The notes below the pieces were generated by a model that was not told where the DNA came from, ran no database searches, and worked only from the letters and a program-made list of their open reading frames with translations. A stretch of DNA of 64,000 bases from NCBI GenBank assembly GCA_000827325.1, contig KN832883.1:332867-396866 (forward strand), read 5' to 3'. The number at the start of each line of letters is the position of its first letter. The first letter of the stretch is position 1. Positions 20,511 through 35,667 of this stretch are shown here, piece after piece. The position numbers and the translations under genes are program-made. The stretch is from Oidiodendron maius Zn. Taxonomy: Eukaryota > Ascomycota > Leotiomycetes > Myxotrichaceae.

Positions 20511-22568
20511 TCAATCCATGGCGGTCTGATTCAAGGAAAAACTTTCTTTCTAGACTTACCCTAGTATCGTCGAAGTTTGGGGGACATTTTACGGTGACCT
20601 ACTTGAATTTCGTATTAATTGAGAGTTGCTCATTAGCGTGCCTTCTGACATGTAATGTAACCCGAAGTTGTGGAAGGAGCTACTTTACATAACTTTGATC
20701 CACGAGAGTGTGACGGAATGCAGAAGTCCTTTGCCAAAGTCGAGCGAAATAGATTCTATCATAACGACACCGTTTTCCTCTGGCAGTTGGCCTTCTACCT
20801 TTCTTCGCCAATAAGACATGCTGCCAGAATACATTATGACGCAGTGTAGTCCGTAGCAAAAGAACCAGGTGAGATGGTGTATCGTATTCGCTTCCTGCGG
20901 TATTGCGGGAAATGGCAAACATGGCATATATAAAGTAGGGACGATGACTCGAATTTTGCTCACGTCAAATGGAGCCAATTAGGTGGCACGTCATGACCAG
21001 CTGTTTTCAGGGGAAAATTGCAACAAATTGGCAACTGGACTAATCGGAATAGTTTTTTCTGCAACACCACGTGACCATGTCTCAAAATGGATGACCCGAT
21101 GCTATAAATTTCTTCAAATTACCTTACGTAGTCAACTAATTACAACCATGCAGTATAAACCTAGCAACTCGTCAACGCGACAGTGTTGCTAATATGTAAT
21201 AAACCTCCCACAAACCTCCCATTATCGCCCGCGAGGGGTAAACGGCATTTCCATAAGGAGTGTGGTACCTGAATTCTCAAACACTACGTTGCCTGCAAGT
21301 GCTCAGGAAATAGTGAACATTAAATGATCATCCTCGGAATGGGCCAAAAATACCAGAGTAAGACTGCGAATTCCCGTCTCTGATGGCAGAGTAATGCCCT
21401 GTCGCATATCCCCTCGACATCTACCATCTACTTCTTCTCCTGACTGTCTAAAGTAAGCAGATTGGCTAATCAAATTTGACGCATGTGGTTTCTCAGAAAT
21501 TTTACGTCGTCTTCATCCTCTATACCTAACCCCAGCAAACTTATAGGTCTGAGATTTATAACCCTAGCTACGAAGTTGCTCGAATAATACGTTACTGGTG
21601 TAACCGCCGCATGTAAATATATGGAAGTTTACCTCTCGCTGTATTGATTCCTAGAAGCAATACACGGTCTGCATTAATTACTTGACGATTTTGTTAATTT
21701 AGCGGTTGCCAGATAGGATAGATATATAAGGATCAAATACGACTTTGGTATGTGGCTTAGCTATACTAGACAAGGTAGTGTTTGATCATAAAAGTAAAGA
21801 GACAACTATCGGGGCTTCTCCCGACCCCTGCTAGTGTTACGTAGGATCTAAGTCAAAATTTGGTAACTCTTACGGGCAATAAATGATAATCATGTTATCT
21901 CAACGTGATTTACAGCAAATCATGCGAGTTGTGCTAAGTGTACGTTTATCCGTAGGAGTTGCGCAATTCCCTCGAAGTTAGAAAGTAGATCAACCTACTT
22001 TTTCTCTGTTAAAAGCAGCTCCGTTCTCTGCATCCATCCAAGGACTCACGAGACGACCTCCTTTACTAGACATAGCATGCTTTTCTATGCAGCATCATTT
22101 GTTGTCCACCTCGTTTAGTCGTCGACAAGTCCCAATTGCGCGGTTCCTGTTGTCTGCAGTTTACTCAGCCAGATCCGGATTAGAGAAAATTGACAACGAT
22201 TGGCTATGATACTGAACCCTGTGGCGGGTCCAGAGAACGCGATATTCAGTATACTAGAACCTATCCGGTGATCCTTTATCGCATATAACAGAACCTGATA
22301 AGTGCTGACGGCAACTCAGTCTAGCAGTTTCATGTTTCAGCCGAGTCTTATCCACCGCAACATGAATACGAGTTTGATGCCCTTACTTTGCAGAAAAACA
22401 AGCCTGCTGCCTAGAATATACGAATCTTACATTTGAGTGCCTCGGCATCATTTAGAAAGCAAGAAATCTCATTGAAAGATTAAAAATCCCTTCTGCCCAT
22501 TCTATCTAGGGGCAATTCACATCTGCAGGACCTTCCTTTTTAATTTAATTATACAGATTTAAAAGACA
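20511..22568. other. Intergenic stretch, no supported gene
   Basis: A minus-strand frame at 20685-20978 (97 codons) has no recognised motif and is probably chance. The remainder is AT-rich without coding signal. A TATA-less promoter for the S53 peptidase must lie near its 3' end. Confidence 0.4.
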
Positions 22569-24563
22569 ATGACCTCTTTCACAGCTCTGTACACCATTAT
22601 ATTATCGGTCGCTATAACCCTTGCCGCTGTCCACGAGAAATCTTCCACCAACGGGTGGACGCTGGTGAAGGCGGCTTCGGACAACACCACTCTTACATTA
22701 TCCGTTGCGCTGGTTAGAGAGAACCTGGATCAGCTGGAGTCGAAGTTGGCCTCCTTGGCTACTCCCGGGCACTCTTTATATGGCCAATGGATGGGCATCG
22801 ATGACATTGAGTCGACTTTCCCCACCGTCTCTGATATAGCTGTCACGAATTGGCTTAAGAACGCCGGCGTAACCCAGATACATCGCGAGGGCAGTTTCGT
22901 CAATTTTGCCACGGACATTGGTACTGCCAACAAGCTGCTAAATACTACCTTCGCCTGGTACGGGAAGGGTTCGAGCTTGAAGCTGCGCACGACAGAATAT
23001 TCCATCCCACAGGACCTTACGAGCTCGATTGATATCATTTTGCCTACTGTTTTCTTCGGAAATGATGATATCAGCACTGCTGTTCCTTTCGAAAGTTTGC
23101 CAGCCACGTTCCCTGTAAACTCCACCTGCGACAATATTATCACCCCGGATTGCTTGAGGGATATGTATCAGCTCGGTGATTTCACCCCAGATGCCTCTAG
23201 GGGTTCCCGTATCGGTTATGCCAACTTCTTGAACCAGTCGTCCTCTTATGCCGACGTCGAATTATTCCAGACGACGTTTAACCTGCCTGCTCACAACTTT
23301 TCTGTCGAACTGATTAACGGAGGCATTAATAATCAGGAGTCATTTGGAGAACATAGCGAAGCTGATTTGGATGTTGAGCTCATTATTGCACTAACCTATC
23401 CTCTGCCAGTGACCTCATTTATCACCGGTGGATCTCCGTACGTCCTACATTATCCTCCATTTGGCCCCATTTTCAGGCGCTAAACTTATTAGTCCTTTAA
23501 TTCCCAACCTTGATCTGCCCGCAACTGTCATTAATTCAAACGAGCCCTTCATGCCCTTTTACGAATTCTTGCTGTCCCAACCTAACTCGGCCCTCCCACA
23601 AGTTATATCAAGCTCGTATGCCGATGATGAACAAGTGAGGACCTTTGGACGTTCTTATGCCTGATAACTCGACTAATATTATTATATTTAGACGGTTCCT
23701 GAACAGTATGCCAAGCGAGTGTGTAACTTGATTGGTCTCATTGGCCTTCGTGGTATCTCAGTACTTACAAGCTCTGGTGACACAGGCATGTGTTGAATTT
23801 CATTATTTCTTCTCATTCAGTCACTGACATTGTACCCAATAGGTGTCGGATCCGCCTGCCAGTCTAACGACGAAACTAAGACTCCTCAATTCACTCCTCA
23901 GTTCCCTGGCACTTGCCCCTTTATTACCACTGTTGGGGGCACTCAGTCTTTATCCCCGGAAGTCGCCTGGAGTGCCAGTTCCGGCGGGTTCAGCTACTAC
24001 TTCGATCGCCCATGGTATCAGGATATCGCTGTCGACCAGTATCTAGGCTCCTTTATAAGCGAGGGAACAAAGGAGTACTATCAACGGTACACCAACTTCC
24101 AGGGCCGTGGATTCCCCGATGTGTCTGCACATAGCCTGTTGCCTGCGTAAGTTCTTCCAATCGATCATTCCAGAAACGTTTTAGTAATTTATTCTCAATA
24201 CTTCGGTATAGCTTCGAGATCGCAGCCTATGGTCAACTGGGCGGCACGGGCGGTACTTCAGCCTCCTGTCCCGTCTTCTCTTCCCTTATCAGTCTCTTAA
24301 ATGACGTTCGTTTGCAGGCCGGCAAGCCTGTGCTAGGCTTTCTCAATCCCTTCCTCTATAGCATTGGAAGGACTGGTTTGAATGATATCAGAGGTGGCGG
24401 GTCGGGGGGTTGCCAGGGCATTGACCTTCAGAACGGCGAGCAAATCCCGGGAGTCATTCCTATTCCCTATGCCTCATGGAACGCTACTTATGGGTGGGAT
24501 CCTGTCACTGGCCTTGGCACTCCCAACTTTGAGAAACTCAAGGAATTGGCCCTCACTTTCTGA
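22569..24563 (+). CDS. Sedolisin-type serine peptidase (S53, tripeptidyl-peptidase group), secreted
   Basis: Five exons: 22569-23437, 23493-23634, 23692-23785, 23843-24146 and 24212-24563, giving 586 residues. A signal peptide (1-20) leads a pro-kumamolisin propeptide of about 170 residues. The catalytic set of the family is present: Glu264 and Asp268 in SEADLD, an oxyanion Asp in SSSYADDE (334 or 335), and the nucleophile Ser486 in GGTSASCP. The calcium site region ends DPVTGLGTPNF. These enzymes work at acid pH outside the cell and release peptides from proteins. The third intron appears to begin with GC rather than GT (ACAG then GCATGT), the only donor that keeps the conserved SSGDTGVGSAC stretch in frame. 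The nearby repeat-peptide locus may be coincidental. Confidence 0.9.
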
Positions 24564-24639
24564 TAGAATTGTCTAATTGATTAGGTATCGACGATGTAGA
24601 TATTTACTTCGGAGATTTGGGCAGATTGAGAGATCTAGT

Positions 24640-25440
24640 CTAGGATTATATAGATTTGGTATATACAGTTATTTATACAACAGTAAGAGTTCCTATAGAG
24701 GATTTTCTAAATATATTAGGAGGAAGTAATAAACTTAGAGTATATTTATTTAATTTAAGTTGTATAGTCAATATATTTTAGATGTATTCTGGTGAGTGTT
24801 GCCTAGGATTAGTGCAACAGTGTACGCAACACTGTGTGGCGCAGACGAGTTGCTTATGCAACCCTTGTATATATAGGGTAGCTCCTCCCTCTCTAGTTTC
24901 AAGAATTAAGTCGTCAACTCCATTTCATATATTGTCAACATATTCTATAAGGAGTTATTTAGATATTTATTATATTTAGACTTGTATAGGATGTGTTGTG
25001 TATAGCTATAGATAGTATCTATTTAATACGTGTAGTTTATTTAGTTTAGGTAAGTTTTAGATCGAGGGTCAAAATCAGATTGAGATGTCGTCCCTTTATT
25101 GCACTTGATCAAGGTTATATACGATATATTGTACGTACGTGCAATACGTATGAACTTGAAAATCAGCCAAATAATAGGCCCAAAGTGCGAGTATAATTGG
25201 ACTTTCGGTTCGAGCTATTTATAGTAATAGATATTGAGTAATATTAGTCGAAGGTAGAGAATTAAGTGTCGTGAGAAGGGATCCTGGATGGCATGCCGAT
25301 ATTGGTCACCTATTGATGGACTACGTTAGCTTAAGCAGTATACATCATAATACACTACAGAGTTGGCATTAGAGGAATAGGTTCTATTAGGAGATACAAT
25401 CTTGTAAACGAAGGCTATTACCACCAGACGAGAGGAGAGA
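24640..25440 (+). mobile_element. Copia-like LTR retrotransposon fossil (LTR-like piece and GAG-pre-integrase-like piece)
   Basis: From about 24780 to 25050 lies an LTR-like stretch with a GTTGC/GCAAC hairpin zone and a TATATATAGGG promoter-like box. Near 25285-25310 a short coding-like stretch resembles the WH..xGHL motif of the copia GAG-pre-integrase region. The block is AT-rich, truncated and clearly broken at many places. It is an old, RIP-worn copy with no intact ends that I can place exactly. Confidence 0.45.
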
Positions 25441-25623
25441 TATGCACTGTAATTGGGGCAGCTTGGCTTTTAGCTCAGAAACATCAACAGTTAACCGTGG
25501 GAGAATGGAAGGGAGAGATTTCATGCAAAGGGAGCTACTATTGGTCACTTCTATCTACTCGAAATCCCTGAGTTGTCCGGTCAATGTCCACGATGTTTAT
25601 ACGACAAAGGTGGTCATCGTGCA

Positions 25624-27234
25624 TTAAGTCCCCTCCGCATGCTCAATGCCCATCTTCGCTCCTGAAGTTCCCCGATCAACACCTATGGCCATAGCCTTGT
25701 CCGCATTGATATCAAGACCCAGTTCCTTCATTGCATTCACGCCAAACAGAGCCGTTGACCCATCGAAAATTTCAGCCACTTCTTCCAGGCCTTTACCTTT
25801 CGTTTCCGGGAAGAAGAAGAAAATCAACGTAAAATTTATTCCAATGACAACGCACCAGACAATATAGTAACGCCATGAGATTGCGTCCATGGCAACAGGG
25901 TTGGCGAAGCTGTTGTAGATGCCGGCAAGATTTCCTGTCAATTGGTACATCATCGATGCCTTGGCACGAAGAGAGTATGGCACAACTTCCATGATGTACG
26001 TGGGCGCAACGGGCGAGCACATATGATAACAAGCACTGAAGATAAAGATCATAAGCAAGACCGCAGCGGCAAAGCCCTTGTCTTTGAAATCCTTTTCCTG
26101 GTTTATAGCAGAGCAAATAGTCCAGATGATATAGGACATGCCCATGCCACCCATGCCGCAGAGAAAGAGACGCCGCCGACCCGCCCTGTCGACGAGAGTG
26201 GCAAAAAATGCAGCAGAAAGAAAACTCCAGACAGAAAGACAGGCATTGATGATGAGCTGTGTTCTCGAATTGGTGACATTGATCGTGTTGAGTACCTTGG
26301 ACAGGTAGTACGAGGTCAGACCGTTGCCAGACCACTGCAACATGGCGGGGATATAGAGGGCGAGGAAGAGGCGGTGTCGATTGCCCTTGGTGGCAACCCA
26401 CTCGGCCCAGCGAGACTTCTTTTGCATCTTTTCCACTTCCAAAGTCGCTGTAATCTCTGCCATTTCAAATCGCACCAGTCGGGAGCTCGAGTCGCCGTCT
26501 GCATGATATTTGGTCAGGATGTCCAGTGCTTCCTGTCTGCGACCGTTGTAGATGAGCCACCTGGGCGACTCTGGAGCAAACAGACTTAAGACTGCTTGGA
26601 TGAGTGAGAAGAAGCATTGCAGCACGCTTGGTATTCTCCAGCTCCACGAAGAATCAGTCATCTTGAAGGTTCCGTACGTAACCCAGGCGGCAATGAGTGA
26701 TCCCAACGACCAAGTAACGAGATAGAACGACACGAGTTTGCCACGATGTGTAGGGTAGGCGACCTCACTCAGAAGCGGAGGTGCAGCCGTGGCGACAATT
26801 CCGAGACCGAACCCGACAAAGAAACGTGAAACGACGAACATTCCGTAATTGACGGCAGCAGTCTGGAGGATCGAGCCAATAATGATGATTAAGGAACCTC
26901 CACAGATTGGGTATCGTCGGCCGAATCTCTCGCAGAGTTGTGACGACACCAACACAGAAATCAATGTGCCACCCGTAGGCCCAAACGACATAGCACCTAG
27001 TCGCGTGCCTGTCGGGTGACCGAAGTATTTCTTCCACTGTGGAAGGGATTGCATTCCATTGAGCATACTGCTATCGTATCCGGAGGCTATCTGGGTGAGA
27101 AGCGCACACAGCATAAGAGTATTGAGCTTGAGGAGACTGGTGTCCCTCCACCATGGCTTGCGGTCTCGTGGAATCACATCATTGAGTGCCAGTCCTTCGA
27201 AGTTGTCGGAGTGTGCGAGGTCTGCCATAGTCAT
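25624..27234 (-). CDS. MFS sugar transporter (hexose/lactose-permease type)
   Basis: One intron-free frame of 536 residues. Family landmarks are GYDSSMLNGMQSLPQW in the first helix, RFGRRYPICGGSLIIIIGS, the sugar-porter signature around FFVGFGLGIVATAAPPLLSE, PESPRWLIYNGRRQEAL in the central loop, DRAGRRRLF, and the terminal FPETKGKGLEEVAEIFDG. Twelve helices in the plasma membrane are expected. It resembles fungal transporters of disaccharides and hexoses. It is divergent from the GH88 gene that starts 0.69 kb away, so it is the probable importer of the oligosaccharide that the GH88, DUF2264 and lyase-like proteins act on. A second Met two codons downstream is an alternative start with no functional difference. 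Confidence 0.92.
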   Translation of the reverse strand: MTMADLAHSDNFEGLALNDVIPRDRKPWWRDTSLLKLNTLMLCALLTQIASGYDSSMLNGMQSLPQWKKYFGHPTGTRLGAMSFGPTGGTLISVLVSSQLCERFGRRYPICGGSLIIIIGSILQTAAVNYGMFVVSRFFVGFGLGIVATAAPPLLSEVAYPTHRGKLVSFYLVTWSLGSLIAAWVTYGTFKMTDSSWSWRIPSVLQCFFSLIQAVLSLFAPESPRWLIYNGRRQEALDILTKYHADGDSSSRLVRFEMAEITATLEVEKMQKKSRWAEWVATKGNRHRLFLALYIPAMLQWSGNGLTSYYLSKVLNTINVTNSRTQLIINACLSVWSFLSAAFFATLVDRAGRRRLFLCGMGGMGMSYIIWTICSAINQEKDFKDKGFAAAVLLMIFIFSACYHMCSPVAPTYIMEVVPYSLRAKASMMYQLTGNLAGIYNSFANPVAMDAISWRYYIVWCVVIGINFTLIFFFFPETKGKGLEEVAEIFDGSTALFGVNAMKELGLDINADKAMAIGVDRGTSGAKMGIEHAEGT

Positions 27235-27925
27235 AGCGATCCTTGCGGGAAACAGTCTGCCGCATCTAGCAAAAATGTTTAAGCTGTGGAGGAATTAAGA
27301 TATTTGGCCGTTCTTATAAGCCATCCCCACAACTCTCATTCCAACGTGGAGAGCGGGGGGGTCTGGGGTCTCGGATCATCTGGAGCGGTTGGCCCCCGTC
27401 TTCCCCGAATTTGTCCTGGTCACGGTTAAAGCATCAATCCCACGGCTCGCAATGTCGGCGCACATCGCTACATCGCTTGGACCGGCCTCGAATTGCGCAC
27501 CACTCAGATACGAAATAGCCAAGTGACTAAATAATGGTTCTGGAGGGCAACTTGCTCCCCATTCGTTATGTGCTTAGTGTCGTGGGTCCGGTTGGCAAAT
27601 TTCAACGACGCACCAAATAAATCTATTGGACAACAGTTCGGCTTCAGCACTCCTATTGGGGAGGCGGGGACAATGCGCGTCGGCTTTCGGGCGAATGTGC
27701 CCGGCGCAGTTTCTTCCAATCTGCTCCCCGACTAGGGCTGACTGCTGGGCATCCAGTCAATCAGGAGATCGTGTCGACTGAAAATGATGAAAAGCCGAGC
27801 CCATAAACATGTGGGATGGAAAAAGAGACTAGCTACTTGTTGCTTCTGTCGGTAATCAGAGTTCCGTTGGTGAAGGTATCTCCTCTTGACCTAAAGAATA
27901 ACCCTAACTTGACAACTCATAAATC

Positions 27926-29616
27926 ATGTCTACCTCGGGCATTTCCTCTTCGATGCAGTCACATAATTCTCACACACTCGAACAGGAAGCACTTGACAAG
28001 GCCACTCCCTCCAGTTCCGGAGAATCAAGAGATGGGTCGGAGCACGGCGTGCTGAAAAGCCCTCCAAGTGACACAACGGCCTCGGATTACCGGCCCGGAG
28101 ATTTGATCGCATCATACACCTCAGACGAGGCACACATAATGCTGCAAAAATTGCAGGAGATATTTTCAGAAAATGTTATTGCAAAGATGCTGAGGGTGGC
28201 AATAGAAGGGCTAGAGCATAATGTGAGTAGACAGCCAAAAATGCTCCTATAGCCCCTCTGACGGGTTTCCATCAGAACCCGCCCACAGAATATCCGGAGT
28301 TTGTACCACAGAATGGTGAGGATACAGGGAAGTATTTTCTGCGAGATGCAGACTTCTGGACGTGCGGCTTCTTCCCGGGTATTTTATACCTTCTGCGTGA
28401 GAGGGCAGTCAAATATCCACAAGTATTTCCATATCTTGGCCACGAAAAGAAAAGCTTCGCCTTTACAAGTTCATTTCTACGCCAGGAACTGGTTTCGCTG
28501 TGCAAGACCTGGACCGGACCTGTGCAGGCAATGATGTCGCGAACGGATACCCACGATATGGGCTTCATCATTCAACCATCCTTGAGAAAGGACTGGGAAC
28601 TGACAAGTGACGAGAACAGTCTGCAGGCTGTATTGACTGCAGCTAAGAGTCTTGCCAGCAGATACGGGCCCGCTGTAGGAGCGATCCGCAGTTGGGATGT
28701 GCTCAGCCAAGCAGATGTCTCAATTACAAGTATGACACAAGACTTCTTGGTAATTATAGACAGCATGATGAATCTGGACTTGTTATTCTATGCCTCAAAA
28801 CATCTTTCAGACCCTACATACGCCGAAATTGCCATCACACACGCGCGGACACTTATGGAGTCACATCTTAGGCTGGAAACGGCTGCTGGCCGAACGGACA
28901 AACGGTATAAGCACCTGCTCTACTCCCATTATCACGTCGTCAACTTTGATGCGCAAACTGGAAAAGTTAAAGAGCGCCGTACTGCCCAAGGTTACAGGAC
29001 CGAGTCAACATGGGCACGTGGTCAGGCGTGGGGTATTTTCGGATATGCGCAGACATACGGCTGGACCAAGGATAAGGATTTCCTCTCGACGGCATGTGGC
29101 ATGGCAGAGTACTTTTTGTGGAGACTGGAGACTGCGCTAGCTTGCGTCGAGAGGCCCATTGTGGGCTCAGAATCATCAAAGCACAATGCTACTACTGGTC
29201 GCTATGTGCCATTGTGGGATTTTGATGCTCCAATCGAAGATGAGGCTAATCCCCTCCGAGATTCTTCGGCCGGCATCATTGCTGCCAATGGCATGCTGCT
29301 TCTGTCGCAGTCGATGGCCGGACTTGGCGAGGATATCATGGCGGAGAGATATCGTACCGCAGCGATAAGAATTGTTAGTGACACGCTGGAGTACTCTCTG
29401 TCAAGTGAAAAGGCCAGATTTGCGGGTCATACTGGAGGCGAGAAGATTCAAGTCGAGGACGCCGTGGCGGGCCAGCGATTTGACGCCATCTTGAAGAACG
29501 CCACAGCCAATCACAATGCTCAAGACCATGATCGTTACAGTGATCATGGGCTTGTATATGCTGATTACTATCTGCTGGAGTTTGGTAATCAACTGTTGCG
29601 GATGGGTCTGCTATAA
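27926..29616 (+). CDS. Unsaturated glucuronyl hydrolase-like, GH88
   Basis: Two exons: 27926-28222 and 28276-29616 (53-nt intron), 545 residues. The first 60 residues are Ser/Thr-rich and polar with no signal peptide, so the protein is probably cytosolic. The catalytic (alpha/alpha)6 barrel follows: RDADFWTCGFFPG (122-134), DTHDMGF, IIDSMMNLDLLFYAS with candidate catalytic Asp261, STWARGQAWGIFGYA, and the family's closing SDHGLVYADYYLLEFGNQLLRM. GH88 enzymes hydrate the 4,5-unsaturated uronic acid that polysaccharide lyases leave on oligosaccharides. Its neighbours fit that role: a divergent transporter on one side, a convergent DUF2264 gene on the other, and a heparinase II/III-like gene 11 kb away. 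Confidence 0.9.
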
Positions 29617-29887
29617 GCTGTACTGTTTCTCTATACTACATTGCTAGATATGAAACTAGATTGATACACTGTTAGATATACTAAAGGCAACAATAAATGT
29701 CTATGCAGACTTAGTCTGCTGATGATGGATAACAAATTGATTGTAGCGAGCACCTTCACAGTGGGAGACACAATTTGACAGCGACCTGCAGTGGCTACCA
29801 GTTTATATGCGGGAAACGAGTTAACAATACTCTTCTGATTGTTATTTATGAGTGACCTAATCTATTTAGCCTCAAATAGATTTTAGT

Positions 29888-32233
29888 TCATCCATCAAGG
29901 ATAATAACATCTTCGTTGTTCTCTAACAATGCACTTTGACGTCGATGAATCTTTGGGAAATCCAACCATCTCTCTCGTAGCGTCCTCCCTCCAACGTTTG
30001 CATCGTTCGACGCTGCGACGGCAAATACACTTGTCACTAACTCAACCTCGGACATTGAATCGAAGTCGAAGATCTCATGAGTTGTAACCGGGATGAAGGT
30101 CCTTTGAGAGGTAAGATTGGTGTTGGAGTCCGGCTTCATGGCCTCATGCACCGTTGTAATTGCCGCGCCTGTGTCCTGGCTAGCAATGCCCCGAATACCA
30201 CTCACACCAGCCTTAGACAGGATGAGTGCACTAGTAGCGGACGAGTAGACACCTTCTCCATTCCCGATTTGAATATTGAACAAGGACGATTCATCGTCCG
30301 ACAAAAGTGGAAGAACCCTCTCACTACTATTAGCCGGAACACGAGAGATGGCGAACCCGCCTTCTACAAGATGTAAGCTATCGAGTGTTCTCGGACGACA
30401 GAGTCGTATCCGATGGATGCGCACATGCCAATCAGGCCACCGCCTGTTCGGCGGGATAAGTGTCGTTGTGACGTTCACCTGGCCGTCGGCCCACGGACGC
30501 CACTGCACACGTGCTAGCGGAACCGTCTCTGCTTGCGATGCTGATGCTGACTGCAAAGTTGCAGTCGAAAATTGAACAGGTGAGCATTTCCATTTTACGG
30601 CCCATGTAGACGCGCCATCTCGACTCAGAGCTAGCATACTGTCAGGCGCAATCTGCTGAATTAGTGGACCCGTAGGAACACTGAAACTGAAGGCAGAGGA
30701 ATAGGCAAATTTGCAGTATTTTGCCTGGGTTGCTTTCATAGGCCAGGCAACAAACTGTCCGGGAGAGAGGAGAAAGTGGTGGTGGCCTTGTGGGTGATTG
30801 CATAGAATTTGTGTCGGTGGAGAAACGACCTCGACAGGAGCGACATAGTCAGGCTTGGTGATCTCTAAGTTGACAGAAGAAAATTTGGGGTATGGGGCTT
30901 CTTGTGACGACCAGAATTCATGGCCTTTACCCAGACAGATCACGATCATGGACTTAAGGCTCCAATAGACTGATTGAGGAGAGTTGTAGTCTTCAGCCAT
31001 ATACATGTTTCTGATACTAGTCTCAGCTTATCGTTTATGACATCGATACTTTTGACTTACGGATACAGATATCCAATATTCATTGTCCCATCTGGATAGA
31101 AGATATCGTCGGAGTGATTAGCCCACCACCGCAGGTGCCGAAGCAAGAAGCCCTTAACTGCGCCCATGGACGATAGAGGAGCAGGCATGTCTGGCACCTG
31201 GGCGACTGCAAGGGCTGCAAAGAATCCCCCACAAGCAAAGCGGTAGGTCAAAGAGCGTCCAAATGGGATAGCGGCACCTGTATACTCATTGTCATAAGTC
31301 ATGCTCTACTACTTAGTCTTTGAAATTTAGACACGACTTACCATTCGCGTCAAAGTATCTCCAAAAGGAGCTCCCGTATTCTCGCGCCCGCTGCCGGTAT
31401 ATCTCTGTCCGCTTGGGATCTAAGTCAGCGGCAAACTTGGAATACAGTAATTGACTGAACTGGATAGCAAAGCTACCGGAGTAGTAGTCAGCCTGACGCC
31501 CGCACCCAATCTTGTCATGTCGCCGGCTTTTGACGCTTTCCCTCTCCTCTTCGGCCTCTTGTTCAGCCGTCAGCCATGGCCCGTCTCCAGACCAGCCTTG
31601 GCCAATATAGAATGAATCAACAATGGCTAGATCCCGTTCCATCTCCTCTCTAACTTCAGCATGAGGGACATTCGCAACAAGAACTAAAGCTAGGTTGGAG
31701 AAAATGCGAAACCATCTCCAGTTATTCAAGGGCATGTCCTTTCCATTCATACCGCGCAGCCATGATACAATGTTGGCGCGAGCGGTTTCGTCAAGCAAAT
31801 GAAAGAATTCATTTGGGGCGAAAAGCAATGCGCAGGCAATTACTTCGGCTTCGACCATGCGTTGGTCGCCGTTATGAATGGAACCCCAATATTCGGGATG
31901 ATCTGGGTTTGTGCCTGTACAAATACCATCAATCCAAGGCTGTGCCAGCGATCTGATCGCGTCGGTGTGGACCGGGTCAGACTGCAGAGAATGCAACAGC
32001 GCTGAAATCACCCATAGTGGTCGTGCAAAGCCTTCAAGGCGTGCGGCACCCTCATCAAAATGAGCACCGGTTGAGCTGGGTAGACGGACAACTGCTGCGC
32101 CGGGCGAAAAGTGTTGGTGCAACGGTTTCGTAAAGGCAATGGCAGCTCGAATGATGTCGTCCCAATCCTTCAAAGGGTTGTCCGAGAATCCTGGAAGCGG
32201 TGGCATCTTAATGGTGTACCTCTTTTCATCCAC
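29888..32233 (-). CDS. DUF2264 family protein, probable carbohydrate-active enzyme
   Basis: Three exons: 32233-31342, 31277-31061 and 31010-29888, giving 743 residues. The N-terminal part (about 10-400) has the DUF2264 pattern: [85 protein letters not shown], and [18 protein letters not shown] across the first splice. The C-terminal part is beta-rich. No signal peptide is visible. From memory, members of this family have been linked to uronic-acid glycoside hydrolysis, which would suit the adjacent GH88 gene. The precise reaction is unknown. The first-intron acceptor was chosen because it restores the conserved [13 protein letters not shown] stretch. A Met at position 10 is an alternative start. 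Confidence 0.82.
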
Positions 32234-32499
32234 TGTTATGCATTATTTCGACCTGGAGTTAATAAGAAAGAACAGGGTGCTCTGTCCATTAGTTTTCAAA
32301 CGTGGTGGTGGGTCGCGGATTAAGTCTCGGAGAAGTTCGCCGGACCTGTCAAATCCACGTCAGTACACGTGGAAAACATCACTAAACTATTTTATAATTC
32401 GAGTACGCTATAACAGGAACCCCAAAACTGCTTCGCTTTGAATACATCCATTTCAATAGAAGAGGCTGTAAACTAAGAAACCAATTTAATTTGGCCGTT

Positions 32500-35527
<3,028 letters not shown>

Positions 35528-35622
35528 CTCGCTAATCGCTGGTACAGTGCAATCCCTAATGTTGGGTTTGCATGCTGGGGAAAGCGTCTGCGTGGAGTTG
35601 CGGGGATGGACTTCTAAATATT

Positions 35623-35667
35623 CCGGTGGATTTGACCCGGTGGATATGACCCGGTGAATTTGACCCG
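35623..35667. repeat. 14-bp tandem repeat (CCGGTGGATTTGAC), 3.2 copies, in the regulator promoter
   Basis: Units lie at 35623-35636, 35637-35650 and 35651-35664, with a partial CCG after. They differ at one or two bases. The array begins 96 nt upstream of the regulator ATG at 35527. Each unit contains CCGG and TGAC words. Zn2Cys6 proteins bind CGG/CCG triplets, so this could be an autoregulatory site. Confidence 0.55.

Noticed and set aside
20685-20978. 97-codon minus-strand frame upstream of the S53 gene
   Set aside because: No motif, no signal peptide and no neighbours that support it.
23437-24212. Frame changes in the S53 gene as decay
   Set aside because: All are explained by four short introns, one with a GC donor.
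26000-26590. Long antisense frames inside the sugar transporter
   Set aside because: Shadow frames of a well-supported 536-residue gene.
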